A stretch of DNA of 64,000 nt from positions 62,001 to 126,000 of the forward strand of contig CAUDCW010000002.1 of the NCBI GenBank assembly GCA_958448165.1. Reading direction: 5' to 3'. Below are positions 51,701 to 59,929 of the stretch, one piece after another. A program made the position numbers and the translations under genes. The notes beneath the pieces are model-generated. The model was not told the DNA's origin. It saw nothing but the letters and a program-made list of their open reading frames with translations, and searched no databases. Positions within the stretch are counted from its first letter, which is position 1, and every line of letters begins with the position of its first letter. Origin of the DNA: an uncultured Oscillospiraceae bacterium (GTDB lineage: Bacteria; Bacillota; Clostridia; Oscillospirales; Acutalibacteraceae).

Positions 51701-51735
51701 TGTAAATCATCCTTTCAACGATAATATAAGCAATA

Positions 51736-52881
51736 TTATATACTTGCTCTTACAAGCTCTCTTGCCGCTTTGTCGGCGTTGAGAAGATCGTCAATGCTTT
51801 TCGCCTCAACGCTGTCCTGCCTGAGCATAGCCGCACGCACAAGCTCCGGAATTTTCAGGAACGGTATTTTTCCCTCAAGGAACAAGCCGACAGCCTCTTC
51901 GTTTGCGCCGTTTGCCGCCGCAGGGCAAAGTCCGCCGCGCTCAAGTGCGTCACGGCAAATCTGCATACATTCAAAAGCCTCAATATCAGGCTCAAAGAAA
52001 GTGAGCTTGCCGACATCGGCAAGGCTTAAGCGCTTAACGGCACACGGAAGTCTTTCGGGGTATGTCAGCGCATACTGAATCGGAATTTTCATATCAGGCA
52101 TACCGAGCTGAGCGATAACCGAATTGTCGGTAAGCTCAATAAGTGAATGAATAATGCTCTCACGGTGCACAACAACGTCAATTTTATCCTGCGGCATATC
52201 AAATAGCCACGAAGCCTCGATAATCTCAAGGCCTTTGTTCATCATTGTAGCGGAGTCGATGGTTATTTTCTGTCCCATACTCCAGTTCGGGTGTTTAAGC
52301 GCCTGTTCAACCGTCACACCCTCAAGCTCTTTTTTTGTTCTGCCGAAGAAAGGTCCGCCCGAGGCTGTAAGAATAAGTCGGCTGAGTGCCTTGTCATTCG
52401 GCACACCCTGCAGACACTGGAAAATCGCAGAATGTTCGCTGTCAACCGGATAAAGCTTAACGCCGTTTTCTTTTACAGCCTGCATAACAAGACTGCCGCC
52501 CGAAACGAGGGTTTCTTTGTTTGCAAGGGCGATATTTTTGTGCGCCTTTGCGGCTGTAAGAGTCGGCAGAAGTCCGACCATACCTACAACCGAATTAAGC
52601 ACAGTGTCACATTCCTCGTGTGAAGCGGCAAGGCAAAGTCCGTCCATACCGCTTACAACCCTGATATCGGTATCCTTGAGCGCCGCTTTGAGCAGGGACG
52701 CCTTTTTTTCATCAAACACAGCAACAAGTGAGGGCTTGAATTTTCTTGCCTGCTTTTCAAGCAGCTCTGTATTTCCGCCTGCGGCAAGAGCCGTTACCCT
52801 TATGTTCAGCTTTTCACAGACCTCAAGAGCCTGCGTTCCGATTGAACCGGTAGAACCTAAAACAGAAAGCGCATTAGTCAT
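51736..52881 (-). CDS. dxr: 1-deoxy-D-xylulose-5-phosphate reductoisomerase
   Basis: The second step of the MEP isoprenoid pathway, turning DXP to MEP with NADPH. The 381 residues have the NADPH loop LGSTGSIGTQALEV, NKETLVSGG, the metal/substrate motif PVDSEHSAIFQCLQG, the loop TASGGPFFGRT, and HPNWSMGQKITIDSATMMNKGLE. AAAGGA precedes the ATG. It is in the same operon as ispG, with rseP between, as in many Firmicutes. Confidence 0.97.
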   Translation of the reverse strand: MTNALSVLGSTGSIGTQALEVCEKLNIRVTALAAGGNTELLEKQARKFKPSLVAVFDEKKASLLKAALKDTDIRVVSGMDGLCLAASHEECDTVLNSVVGMVGLLPTLTAAKAHKNIALANKETLVSGGSLVMQAVKENGVKLYPVDSEHSAIFQCLQGVPNDKALSRLILTASGGPFFGRTKKELEGVTVEQALKHPNWSMGQKITIDSATMMNKGLEIIEASWLFDMPQDKIDVVVHRESIIHSLIELTDNSVIAQLGMPDMKIPIQYALTYPERLPCAVKRLSLADVGKLTFFEPDIEAFECMQICRDALERGGLCPAAANGANEEAVGLFLEGKIPFLKIPELVRAAMLRQDSVEAKSIDDLLNADKAARELVRASI

Positions 52882-52964
52882 TTTGTTATCCTTTCTTATG
52901 AGAGTGGAATATTTAGTGGTTAGTGGTTAGTGTTGAGAGCGAGCAGAAATTGTGAAACGAGGTT

Positions 52965-53081
52965 GCAGGAAACCGGCTTGCCTGTTCCGAGTCAAGCCGC
53001 AGAATGTTATACCTCTATTCTGATTATAATAAAAATTGTAGTATCTGCTCCTATACCGGAACGGTCAAGACCGTTCCCTAC
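52965..53081. mobile_element. MITE family B, copy 3 (diverged)
   Basis: A 117-bp copy of the family B element. Both ends are conserved (GCAGGAAACCGGCTTGCC and GGAACGGTCAAGACC...CCCTAC), while the centre has drifted. It lies in the 312-base gap between cdsA and dxr, so it is transcribed as part of the operon. Upstream TGAAACGAGGTT also matches the copy 1 flank, so the element may begin slightly earlier. Confidence 0.75.
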
Positions 53082-53099
53082 GAACTCACTGCCTTGTAA

Positions 53100-53175
53100 C
53101 GGGTATTTCTTAATTCAAAGAGCAGCGTAGCTGCGACACCGCCACTCCACTCTTAACTCTACTCTGCGGCGTATC
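53100..53175. repeat. Family C hairpin repeat
   Basis: TTCTTAATTCAAAGAGCAGCGTAGCTGCGAC followed by a C/T-rich tail with TCTTAACTCTACTC. It lies directly behind MITE B copy 3 in the cdsA-dxr gap. The rest of this gap has no gene. Confidence 0.6.
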
Positions 53176-53193
53176 CGCCCACTATGTAAATCA

Positions 53194-54018
53194 TTATTTG
53201 GCAAGTATCGGAAAATATTCGATAAACAGAACAATGAACGGCGCTGTAAATATAACACTGTCACACCTGTCAAGTATGCCGCCGTGACCCGGTATTATGC
53301 TGCCGTAATCTTTAATATGACAGCTTCGCTTGATGGTCGAAAAGGACAAATCGCCTATAATCGACACAACACCGCCGAGCAAAGCCATAATCACCACCGA
53401 CAAATACTGCACCTGCTCACTGGCCTTGAACACAAAGCTCTGGAAAATAAACGAAAGCAGCAATGCGCCGAGCACACCTGCCGCAAGTCCGCCGACAGCA
53501 CCCTCAACCGTCTTTTTGGGACTGATTTTAGGGCAAAGCTTGTGTTTGCCCATAAGACTGCCGACAAAATAAGCGCCTGCATCGGCAACCCACGGAATTA
53601 CAAGCGACATCATAATATAGAAAAGAGAGTTTTCTCTGTTATTATCACACATAAACACGATTGTGCCAAAGCCCAGTGTGATGACCGAGGTAGTTGTAAG
53701 GGCAAAAGCAACCTCGCTGAATTTTACACTGTCAGGCGAGGAAATCAGCACAATGAACATTGCAAGCGGATACGCCGCCGCAAGGATATTCCAATAACCG
53801 ACAGAAAAAAGTATCGGCATAAAAAGCGCAAAAACGGCAGAGGGAATCAATATCTGATATTTTTTTTCAATACCCCTTGCCGCAAAAATTTCATATACAC
53901 AAATCGCTACAACAAGCGACACTAAAATATTATAGACAATAGGAACATACTGGCCGACAATGAGCATTGCCGCAACTATCGCCGAGCCAAACACGCCTGA
54001 AATAATTCTTGTTTTCAT
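53194..54018 (-). CDS. cdsA: Phosphatidate cytidylyltransferase
   Basis: A membrane enzyme making CDP-diacylglycerol, the branch-point of phospholipid synthesis. The 274 residues hold about eight helices and the CdsA signature near the C-terminus: SFSTIKRSCHIKDYGSIIPGHGGILDRCDSVIFTAP, with the conserved Asp pair. An earlier KKTVEGAVGG motif is also typical. It follows uppS by 21 bases. Confidence 0.95.
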   Translation of the reverse strand: MKTRIISGVFGSAIVAAMLIVGQYVPIVYNILVSLVVAICVYEIFAARGIEKKYQILIPSAVFALFMPILFSVGYWNILAAAYPLAMFIVLISSPDSVKFSEVAFALTTTSVITLGFGTIVFMCDNNRENSLFYIMMSLVIPWVADAGAYFVGSLMGKHKLCPKISPKKTVEGAVGGLAAGVLGALLLSFIFQSFVFKASEQVQYLSVVIMALLGGVVSIIGDLSFSTIKRSCHIKDYGSIIPGHGGILDRCDSVIFTAPFIVLFIEYFPILAK

Positions 54019-54039
54019 ATATCTAACCTGCCTTAATAA

Positions 54040-54798
54040 TTATACGCTGCCAAAACGTCTGTTTCGGCGAGCATATTCCAAAATACAGTCCTCAAGCATT
54101 TTTTTGGAAAAGTCAGGCCACAAAACATCGTCAAGTATTACATATTCCGCATATGCACTCTGCCATAAAAGAAAGTTTGAAATACGGTATTCGCCGCTTG
54201 GTCTGATGATCAGATCCGGGTCGGGCTGATTTGCGGTATAAAGATGAGAGGAAATCAGCTGTTCGGTGATATCGTGTGATGATATTTTACCGCTTTGCGC
54301 CAAACCCGCAATCTCACGAGTCGCCTTTACAAGCTCATCTCTGCCGCCGTAGTTCATTGCAATATTAAGAACCATACCGGTTCTGTCCTTGGAGCACTCC
54401 TCGTTCTCACGGATAAGCTTCTGAAGCTCCGGCGAAAAGGCTGTTTTGTCGCCGATAAAGCGCACAACAATATCCTCGTCCTTAAAGTCCCTTATCGCCT
54501 CTTCAAGATACGACTTAAAAAGCTCCATCAGCGCATTTACCTCGCTTTCGGGCCGTTTCCAGTTCTCGGTTGAAAAGGCGTAAACAGTGAGGTATTTTAT
54601 GCCTATATTGGCGCAGTGCTTTGTTATTGTGCGGAAATTCTTGGCGCCCGCCTTATGTCCGGCACTGCGCGGAAGTCCTCTTTTTTTTGCCCAACGCCCG
54701 TTGCCGTCCATAATTATTCCTATATGCTCGGGCAAAACAACATTTTCAAGTGACGCCTGCGCCGAGTTATTTTTATTTTTAAAAAAGCCGAGAGCCAT
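54040..54798 (-). CDS. uppS: Undecaprenyl diphosphate synthase
   Basis: It builds the C55 lipid carrier for cell-wall synthesis from FPP and IPP. In ~252 residues the motifs are HIGIIMDGNGRWA with the catalytic Asp, LPRSAGHKAG, YLTVYAFSTENW, and the C-terminal DLIIRPSGEYRISNFLLWQSAYAE with the IPP-binding Arg and Ser. I start it at 54798, spaced from GGGTGGTG; an upstream ATG at 54825 is less likely. Confidence 0.96.
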   Translation of the reverse strand: MALGFFKNKNNSAQASLENVVLPEHIGIIMDGNGRWAKKRGLPRSAGHKAGAKNFRTITKHCANIGIKYLTVYAFSTENWKRPESEVNALMELFKSYLEEAIRDFKDEDIVVRFIGDKTAFSPELQKLIRENEECSKDRTGMVLNIAMNYGGRDELVKATREIAGLAQSGKISSHDITEQLISSHLYTANQPDPDLIIRPSGEYRISNFLLWQSAYAEYVILDDVLWPDFSKKMLEDCILEYARRNRRFGSV

Positions 54799-54825
54799 AA
54801 TTACACCACCCGAAATAATTTTCAT

Positions 54826-54940
54826 GAATAAAGAATAGAGAATAATGAAGGTTTGTCGCCGCTTTGCGACTCTTGATTAAAGAGCAGCGCAGCTGCGACA
54901 ACCACTTCTCTGCTCTATTCTCTCTTAACTGCGCCGAAGC
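54826..54940. repeat. frr-uppS gap with family C hairpin repeats
   Basis: Contains GAATAAAGAATAGAGAATAATGAA, a GTCGCCGC/GCGAC hairpin, then AAAGAGCAGCGCAGCTGCGACAACCAC and TTCTCTGCTCTATTCTC. The first and last of these are near inverted copies, so the stretch can fold back on itself. Noncoding, inside the operon. Confidence 0.6.
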
Positions 54941-54944
54941 AGCA

Positions 54945-55499
54945 TCAGATTGACATTACTTCCTTTTGCTTCTTTTCAGCCATTTTGTCAATTTCTTTTA
55001 CAAATCTGTCGGTCAGGTCCTGAATTTTCTTTTCGGCTTTTTTGAGGTCATCCTCGGTAAGCTCGCCGTCTTTTTTCTTTGCCTTAACCTTGTCAACGGC
55101 ATCTCTTCTGACGTTTCTTACAGAAACCTTTGTTTCTTCAGCCATTTTGGAAACCTCTTTTACGATTTCCTTTCTTCTATCCTCGGTAAGCGGCGGAAAA
55201 ACAAGCCTTAAAGCCTTGCCGTCGTTCTGCGGATTGATGCCGACGTCAGAGGTCTGGATTGCCTTTTCAACAGCCCTGAGAACAGAAGCGTCCCACGGCT
55301 GAACCATAAGCGTTCTTGCCTCTGTCACCGAAACCGCCGCAAGCTGGTTTATCGGTGTAGGTGCGCCGTAATAGTCCACCATAACCTTGTCTAGCACTGC
55401 CGGGTTGGCTCTGCCTGCTCTGATAGCCGCATAATCGTCGGCAAGATGTGAAAGTCTTTTTTCCATTCGGCTTTCTGCCTTTGAAATTATTTCGTTCAT
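54945..55499 (-). CDS. frr: Ribosome recycling factor
   Basis: With EF-G it splits ribosomes after termination. It is 184 residues, the usual length. The three-helix-bundle pattern and loop domain are seen in RAGRANPAVLDKVMVDYYGAPTPINQLA, NPQNDGKALRLVFPPLTEDRRKEIVK and VRNVRRDA. It lies 21 bases behind pyrH in the conserved pyrH-frr order. Confidence 0.97.
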   Translation of the reverse strand: MNEIISKAESRMEKRLSHLADDYAAIRAGRANPAVLDKVMVDYYGAPTPINQLAAVSVTEARTLMVQPWDASVLRAVEKAIQTSDVGINPQNDGKALRLVFPPLTEDRRKEIVKEVSKMAEETKVSVRNVRRDAVDKVKAKKKDGELTEDDLKKAEKKIQDLTDRFVKEIDKMAEKKQKEVMSI

Positions 55500-55520
55500 A
55501 TCAAAATCTCCTATATAAAA

Positions 55521-56225
55521 TTATTCTACAAGCGTGCCCACGTTTTCACCGCAGACAGCAGAAACAATGTTTTCCGGATTCTCAATGCTGAAAACAAGAA
55601 TCGGAATGTGGTTATCCTTGCAAAGCGACGCCGCAGTGCTGTCCATAACCTTCAAATCCTTGTTAATAACATCGTAGAAAGACACCCTGTCGTATTTTTT
55701 GGCGTTCGGGTTTGTCTTGGGGTCGCTGTCATAAACACCGTCAACCATAGTCGCCTTGAAAATTATATCGCAGTCAATTTCAGCCGCACGCAGTGCCGCA
55801 GCCGTGTCTGTCGAGAAGAACGGGTTGCCGGTGCCGCAGCCAAACACAACAACTCTGCCCTTTTCAAGATGACGAACAGCCTTGTTGCGGATATACGGCT
55901 CTGCAAAAGCCTGCATCGAAATTGCCGTCTGCACCCTGACAACAACGCCGAGCTGTTCAAGAGCGTCTGCAACGCCGAGAGCATTGATGACGGTTGCCAT
56001 CATACCCATATGGTCGGCTCTTGTACGGTCCATTTTGCCGCTGCTTCTGCCACGCCAGAAATTGCCGCCGCCGACAACAATTGCAACCTGCACACCCATA
56101 TCGACAAGCTGTTTGATCGGACGGCAGATTTTGAGCACGGTGTCAAAATCAATGCCGTGACCGCTCTCACCTGCAAGTGATTCTCCGCTGAGCTTTAAAA
56201 GCAGCCTTTTATACTTTGGTTCCAT
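55521..56225 (-). CDS. pyrH: Uridylate kinase
   Basis: It phosphorylates UMP to UDP, feeding pyrimidine, cell-wall and phospholipid nucleotides. The 234 residues of the amino-acid-kinase fold have LLKLSGESLAG, VVGGGNFWRG, RADHMGMMATVINAL and TGNPFFSTDTAAALRAAE. AAAGGAAG sets the ATG at 56225. It is the first gene of the operon and has the promoter at 56367-56395. Confidence 0.97.
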   Translation of the reverse strand: MEPKYKRLLLKLSGESLAGESGHGIDFDTVLKICRPIKQLVDMGVQVAIVVGGGNFWRGRSSGKMDRTRADHMGMMATVINALGVADALEQLGVVVRVQTAISMQAFAEPYIRNKAVRHLEKGRVVVFGCGTGNPFFSTDTAAALRAAEIDCDIIFKATMVDGVYDSDPKTNPNAKKYDRVSFYDVINKDLKVMDSTAASLCKDNHIPILVFSIENPENIVSAVCGENVGTLVE

Positions 56226-56366
56226 ATTAAACTTCCTTTCCAGCTTATTATAATAGGTATCAGCACAACACACAGAAGTAGCAGACTGCGGTTAAGCCGA
56301 TATCAGTATTAATTCGGGTAAAATAAAAGCACAAGCACTTTACCCCAAGCATACTTAGTCACTCTT

Positions 56367-56395
56367 ATAATACTATATATTGTTTTTTCTGTAAA
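56367..56395 (-). promoter_or_regulatory. Sigma-A promoter of the pyrH-polC operon
   Basis: On the minus strand, TTTACA (56395-56390), a 17-base spacer and TATTAT (56372-56367), about 140 bases before pyrH. The leader has a GGGTAAAGTGCTTGTGCTTTTATTTTACCC-type pairing near 56315-56345 whose meaning is unclear. Confidence 0.7.
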
Positions 56396-56515
56396 GGTAT
56401 GCCGCAAATTTTTCACAGCAAATTAATAATATTTTGCCAAGGAGAAAAATAAAACCCCGTCATATTGACGAATTTTTATACGCAGTTGGCGGGATATGGA
56501 TAATAAACGATATAA

Positions 56516-56912
56516 AAGCACAAAGATATAAACGTGATAACACTTTATATCTTTGCGCTTCGGAAATAATTATTGGACTTACTTGGGTGTGTAATCGGTT
56601 GCTCTCGCTTACTGCAATATAGTACAAACCAGCAAACTACAACTGTAATTTACCGGCTTGCTTGGCGTGTGTAATCGGTTGCCCTCGCTTACTCTTATAT
56701 AGCACATATCCCGGATATCTAAACTAACCGGGATTTGTTTGGGGTGTGTAATCGGTTGCTCTCGCTTACTGCAATATAGCACAGCATCCAAAACCTTTCG
56801 GTCTTGGATGCTGTTTGGGGTGTGTAATCGGTTGCTCTCGCTTACTCTTATATAGCACAAATCCCGGATATCTAAACTATCCGGGATTTGTTTGGGGTGT
56901 GTAATATGTAAG
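56516..56912 (-). ncRNA. Tandem structured-RNA-like array (4 units plus a partial)
   Basis: Units of 76-80 bases begin at 56587, 56667, 56744 and 56820, with a partial one at 56897. Each has a conserved ~45-base core (plus-strand GTGTGTAATCGGTTGCTCT, then CGCTTACT, then ATATAGCACA) followed by a 30-35-base palindrome. The palindromes of units 1 and 3 are unrelated in sequence to the others but still fold. On the minus strand their mismatches become G-U pairs, and unit 3 closes on a GAAA tetraloop. A further long hairpin of the same sort lies at 56516-56558. This argues for an RNA read from the minus strand. Core variants alternate: units 1 and 3 have GCAATATAG, units 2 and 4 have CTTATATAG. 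Confidence 0.6.
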
Positions 56913-57112
56913 CAGTCAAACTGTCGTACGCTATTCAGCGCATTTTAAAGCCGCTGACATATGAAGCGACGGCAAAAGCTTGCCGCCGTGTGTGCGCTTC
57001 ATATCCTTTAGTATCTATGCGCTTCTTCCAACTGACTATGTTATACCACCTCACATAAAAAATATCAATAGATTTGTACAGTTGGGCAAAAAATCGGTAC
57101 GAACGGGAAATT
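56913..57112. other. Gap behind the sensor kinase with a long hairpin
   Basis: No gene. A hairpin at 56959-57004 pairs ATATGAAGCG with CGCTTCATAT and has an inner CGGCAA/TTGCCG stem. There is no T run behind it, so it is a weak terminator or an RNA stabiliser for the kinase transcript. Confidence 0.5.
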
Positions 57113-59032
57113 CTATCCGTTTTCATTTTCAATCGGGAAAACAGCACGAACCGCAAACGAGTCCTCACGGTCTTCTATCACCATAGAGCCGCCGACGCTT
57201 TCACAGCACTGCTGCATTATCGAAATGCCGTAGCCGTGATTGTCCGCATCCTTTTTAGAAGTGACATATCTGTCGCTTGTTTTTTTCGCACTTCCGTATG
57301 ATGAGTTGGCACAGCCCACAGTCAGCTTGCCGTTTTTTATATTTATCTTCAGCTTTATCCATCTGCGGTTGCCCTGCGGCAATCTGTCGCAGGCTTCAAC
57401 AGCATTTTCAAGCAGATTCATCAAAAAGCTCGAAAACGCCATACTGTTCAGCGGCAAATGCTCCGGAATATTCACCGACACATCTGTTTCAATACCCTTA
57501 GCCTTGACATCCCTCAGCTTACTTGAAATAACTGCGCTGACAATTTTATTCTCGGAATAATAAAGCGGCGATGAGTTTTTTTCATGCTGACATAAATTCT
57601 GAAGATACGCCTCAAGCCTGTCGTAGTATTTGTTCTCAGCCATTATACACATTGTTTCTATGTGATGCCGCATCTCGTGTCTCGTTTTTCTGACTGCGAC
57701 TATGGTATCGTCAAGATTGTTTATATATTCCTGTGTGAGCTGATTCTGCATTGTAAGTGCGTGAACCGCCATTTCATTCCGCAAGGTGTTGACAAGGAAC
57801 TCAACGGTCAATATTATGGCAACACAGCTTGAAAGATACGGCTGAAAGAAGGTGCGCTTTGTCAATGCAAGAAATCTGATCAGGTCACCCTGCCACAGTG
57901 TTGAAGCACCATACGAATAAAGGCTCCACAAAATCAACACGACAATACCTAAAGCGAAGAACACCGTATAGTATTTAAAGAAAAACGAGCCTCTGCGCCA
58001 TTCGGAAACGGAAATAAACAACACAAAAAACAATTGAAAATAATATAGAATATACGAAAACGAAAGAACCAGTGCAACTGCATTTACTCCCAAAAAACAC
58101 GCAACTATATATGATATCGGCAGCAATGCGACATAACCCGCCGCAAACACCACTGCCTTTTTTGAGTAATGCTGTGCCTTGGATGTAAAGAACATAAGCA
58201 TTATCGCAGTTGCTAACGCAAGAATAAACTCTCCGACGCGATAGTCGTTGAGAATTTCAACAATGCTGTCGCTCACAAAGCTGTACTCAAGATTTATGGG
58301 CACTATAACATTAAGCGTAAAATATATAACAAGAATCAAAACAGTAACATCTGTCTTGCCCTTATATTTCTCTGCGATAAACAGGAAAAGCGTAAGTACT
58401 GTAAACAGCAGTGAGCACACTGCCCTCACGATTCCGTCAAGAACATTAACGCTTTCCTCACCGAATATCGTCTTGATATTGGTAAGCTTTATCTGCGGCA
58501 GAACCACCTTACCGTCAGACGGCAAAAAAACCGCCTGCAGCGTTTTATCTTCATATTTATCCGGCAGACTTACGATTGTATCATCGGACGAAAGCCGCAA
58601 ATCGCCGCAGAACTCTACCCCGTTTTCGTCAAGCCTGTAATCACAGTTTGAATAAAGAAAATTGTCGCCCAGAAAAACAGCGACATCACCGTTAACTCTG
58701 CCCAAATCAAGAACAGCATTTTCAATAACATAATTAAGCCGTGTTTCGCAGTAAACAGGTCTGAACGATTTTATAACGGCGCCGCTATCAGTATCATTCG
58801 CCGTAAGCTCAACCTTTTTTCCGTCTTCTATCATATAATAGCTCCACGGGCTGTCCGGTGAGGTGTAGTCGTCAAGTGTAAGCGGCTGGCTGAACTTGAG
58901 GTTTGAGTTATACATATATATTATCAGAAAAACGAGAAACAACACCGATGCAATTGTTACAGCCGCAAACGCAAGATTATTTTTATGAGGTCCTGCGGAA
59001 GCTTTTTTGTTAATAGTTCGTACCTCTTTCAT
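57113..59032 (-). CDS. GHKL-domain sensor histidine kinase
   Basis: A 639-residue membrane kinase. A first helix (about 22-41) is followed by an extracytoplasmic beta-rich domain (about 45-205) like that of 7TMR-DISM sensors, then about seven helices (210-430), then the kinase part. The likely phosphoacceptor His is in KTRHEMRHHIETM. The ATPase region has NLLENAVEACDR (N box) and the GYGISIMQQC G box typical of the HPK10/GHKL group that includes AgrC. Its start overlaps the stop of the response regulator gene (ATGA-type), so they form one unit. No peptide-precursor gene of the AgrD type is seen. The signal is unknown. Confidence 0.88.
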   Translation of the reverse strand: MKEVRTINKKASAGPHKNNLAFAAVTIASVLFLVFLIIYMYNSNLKFSQPLTLDDYTSPDSPWSYYMIEDGKKVELTANDTDSGAVIKSFRPVYCETRLNYVIENAVLDLGRVNGDVAVFLGDNFLYSNCDYRLDENGVEFCGDLRLSSDDTIVSLPDKYEDKTLQAVFLPSDGKVVLPQIKLTNIKTIFGEESVNVLDGIVRAVCSLLFTVLTLFLFIAEKYKGKTDVTVLILVIYFTLNVIVPINLEYSFVSDSIVEILNDYRVGEFILALATAIMLMFFTSKAQHYSKKAVVFAAGYVALLPISYIVACFLGVNAVALVLSFSYILYYFQLFFVLFISVSEWRRGSFFFKYYTVFFALGIVVLILWSLYSYGASTLWQGDLIRFLALTKRTFFQPYLSSCVAIILTVEFLVNTLRNEMAVHALTMQNQLTQEYINNLDDTIVAVRKTRHEMRHHIETMCIMAENKYYDRLEAYLQNLCQHEKNSSPLYYSENKIVSAVISSKLRDVKAKGIETDVSVNIPEHLPLNSMAFSSFLMNLLENAVEACDRLPQGNRRWIKLKINIKNGKLTVGCANSSYGSAKKTSDRYVTSKKDADNHGYGISIMQQCCESVGGSMVIEDREDSFAVRAVFPIENENG

Positions 59033-59748
59033 CAGAAGAAATCCTCCGCAGGGTTAATGTAATCAACAAAAACCTTTTTTGCCTCGTTATAGTTGTTTTT
59101 AGCTATCGGCACATTATCGCCGCTTTGCAGAGTAAACCTGTATCGGTCTATTCTCTCAACGCATTTCATATTTACTACAAAGCTTCTGTGACAGCGGTAA
59201 AATTCGTTTTTCGGCAGCTGAGCGCAAAACGACGAGAATGTTCCGACAAGCGTTATATCACTGCCGTTTATGCGATGCACAACAATATCGGTCCGCATAA
59301 CCTCACAATAAGCTATCTCGTCAACTCTTACCTTCACCTTGCCGAGCTCCTTTGAGTTAATCAGCAAAACCGGCACATTCTGCCGCTTTTTCAGACACCG
59401 TCCGATGCTTTCTCGGAGCTTGTTTTCGTTCACCGGCTTTAATATATAATCAACAGGATAAACGCTGTAGCCGGCAAGAGCAAACTCCGGACTTGAGGTG
59501 ACAAAAATAATGTCGGTTTCTATTCCTCTTTCACGCAGCTTTTCGGCATATCTTATACCGTTGTCGGCTCCCAGAAGTATATCAAGAATAAGAAGATTGT
59601 ATCGTTGCTTGTCAGCTTCGAGCTTTTCTATCGAATCGAAACAGTTAATGACCACATCTTCGCCGTACTCATAGAAAATACCGTATAAAATATGGCGCAT
59701 ATTGTCTGAAAACAGCTTTTCGTCATCGCACACTGCGATATAGTACAT
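59032..59748 (-). CDS. LytTR-family response regulator
   Basis: A 238-residue regulator with a receiver domain (1-120) and a LytTR DNA-binding domain (about 135-235). The acidic pair is in AVCDDEKLF, the phosphorylated Asp is in LLILDILLGADNG (about residue 57), and the Lys in YILKPVNENKLR. The LytTR part includes YCEVMRTDIVVH and FYRCHRSFVVNMKCVERI. I start it at 59748 with GGGTGGTGG upstream. A sigma-A promoter lies at 59786-59814. It is paired with the GHKL kinase. Confidence 0.92.
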   Translation of the reverse strand: MYYIAVCDDEKLFSDNMRHILYGIFYEYGEDVVINCFDSIEKLEADKQRYNLLILDILLGADNGIRYAEKLRERGIETDIIFVTSSPEFALAGYSVYPVDYILKPVNENKLRESIGRCLKKRQNVPVLLINSKELGKVKVRVDEIAYCEVMRTDIVVHRINGSDITLVGTFSSFCAQLPKNEFYRCHRSFVVNMKCVERIDRYRFTLQSGDNVPIAKNNYNEAKKVFVDYINPAEDFF

Positions 59749-59785
59749 TTCTGCCACCACCCTTACCTTGAATTTTGTTTCCTTG

Positions 59786-59814
59786 ATTATATCAAAAATC
59801 ACGCTTTTATGCAA
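59786..59814 (-). promoter_or_regulatory. Sigma-A promoter of the two-component operon
   Basis: On the minus strand, TTGCAT (59814-59809), a 17-base spacer and TATAAT (59791-59786). It lies between the regulator and the divergent rex gene. Confidence 0.8.
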
Positions 59815-59846
59815 TAACACGATAAAATACAAGCAATTTTTTCAGA

Positions 59847-59864
59847 TAGTTAAAAAATTAACAA
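59847..59864. promoter_or_regulatory. Rex operator
   Basis: TAGTTAA, four A's, TTAACAA: one base from the palindromic Rex site TTGTTAA-N4-TTAACAA known in Clostridia. It lies about 65 bases before rex, and also about 35 bases behind the -35 box of the divergent two-component operon. It suggests NADH/NAD-dependent autoregulation. Confidence 0.75.
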
Positions 59865-59875
59865 TTTCCTCTTTA

Positions 59876-59900
59876 TTTCACTTCGGTTATGTATTATAAT
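59876..59900 (+). promoter_or_regulatory. Probable promoter of rex
   Basis: An excellent -10 box TATAAT lies at 59895-59900. The -35 is weak (a TTTCAC-like sequence from 59876), which would suit a regulated promoter. The start codon is at 59930, after GAAGGGTGA. Confidence 0.55.
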
Positions 59901-59929
59901 AGGTAAAGAATTTTGAGAAGGGTGACCTT

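Noticed and set aside
56434..56860. Small coding frames across the repeat array (62 and 83 codons)
   Set aside because: Both are side effects of the repeats: the peptides simply repeat with the units, there is no ribosome binding site, and the conservation follows RNA pairing, not codons.
56583..56912. CRISPR array
   Set aside because: The regular spacing is suggestive, but the intervening segments are palindromes, two of the four are nearly the same, and no cas gene is near.
56516..56912. Type III toxin-antitoxin RNA repeats
   Set aside because: Such repeats are 30-50 bases and lie directly before a ToxN-like gene. Here the minus strand downstream leads to pyrH with no toxin frame.
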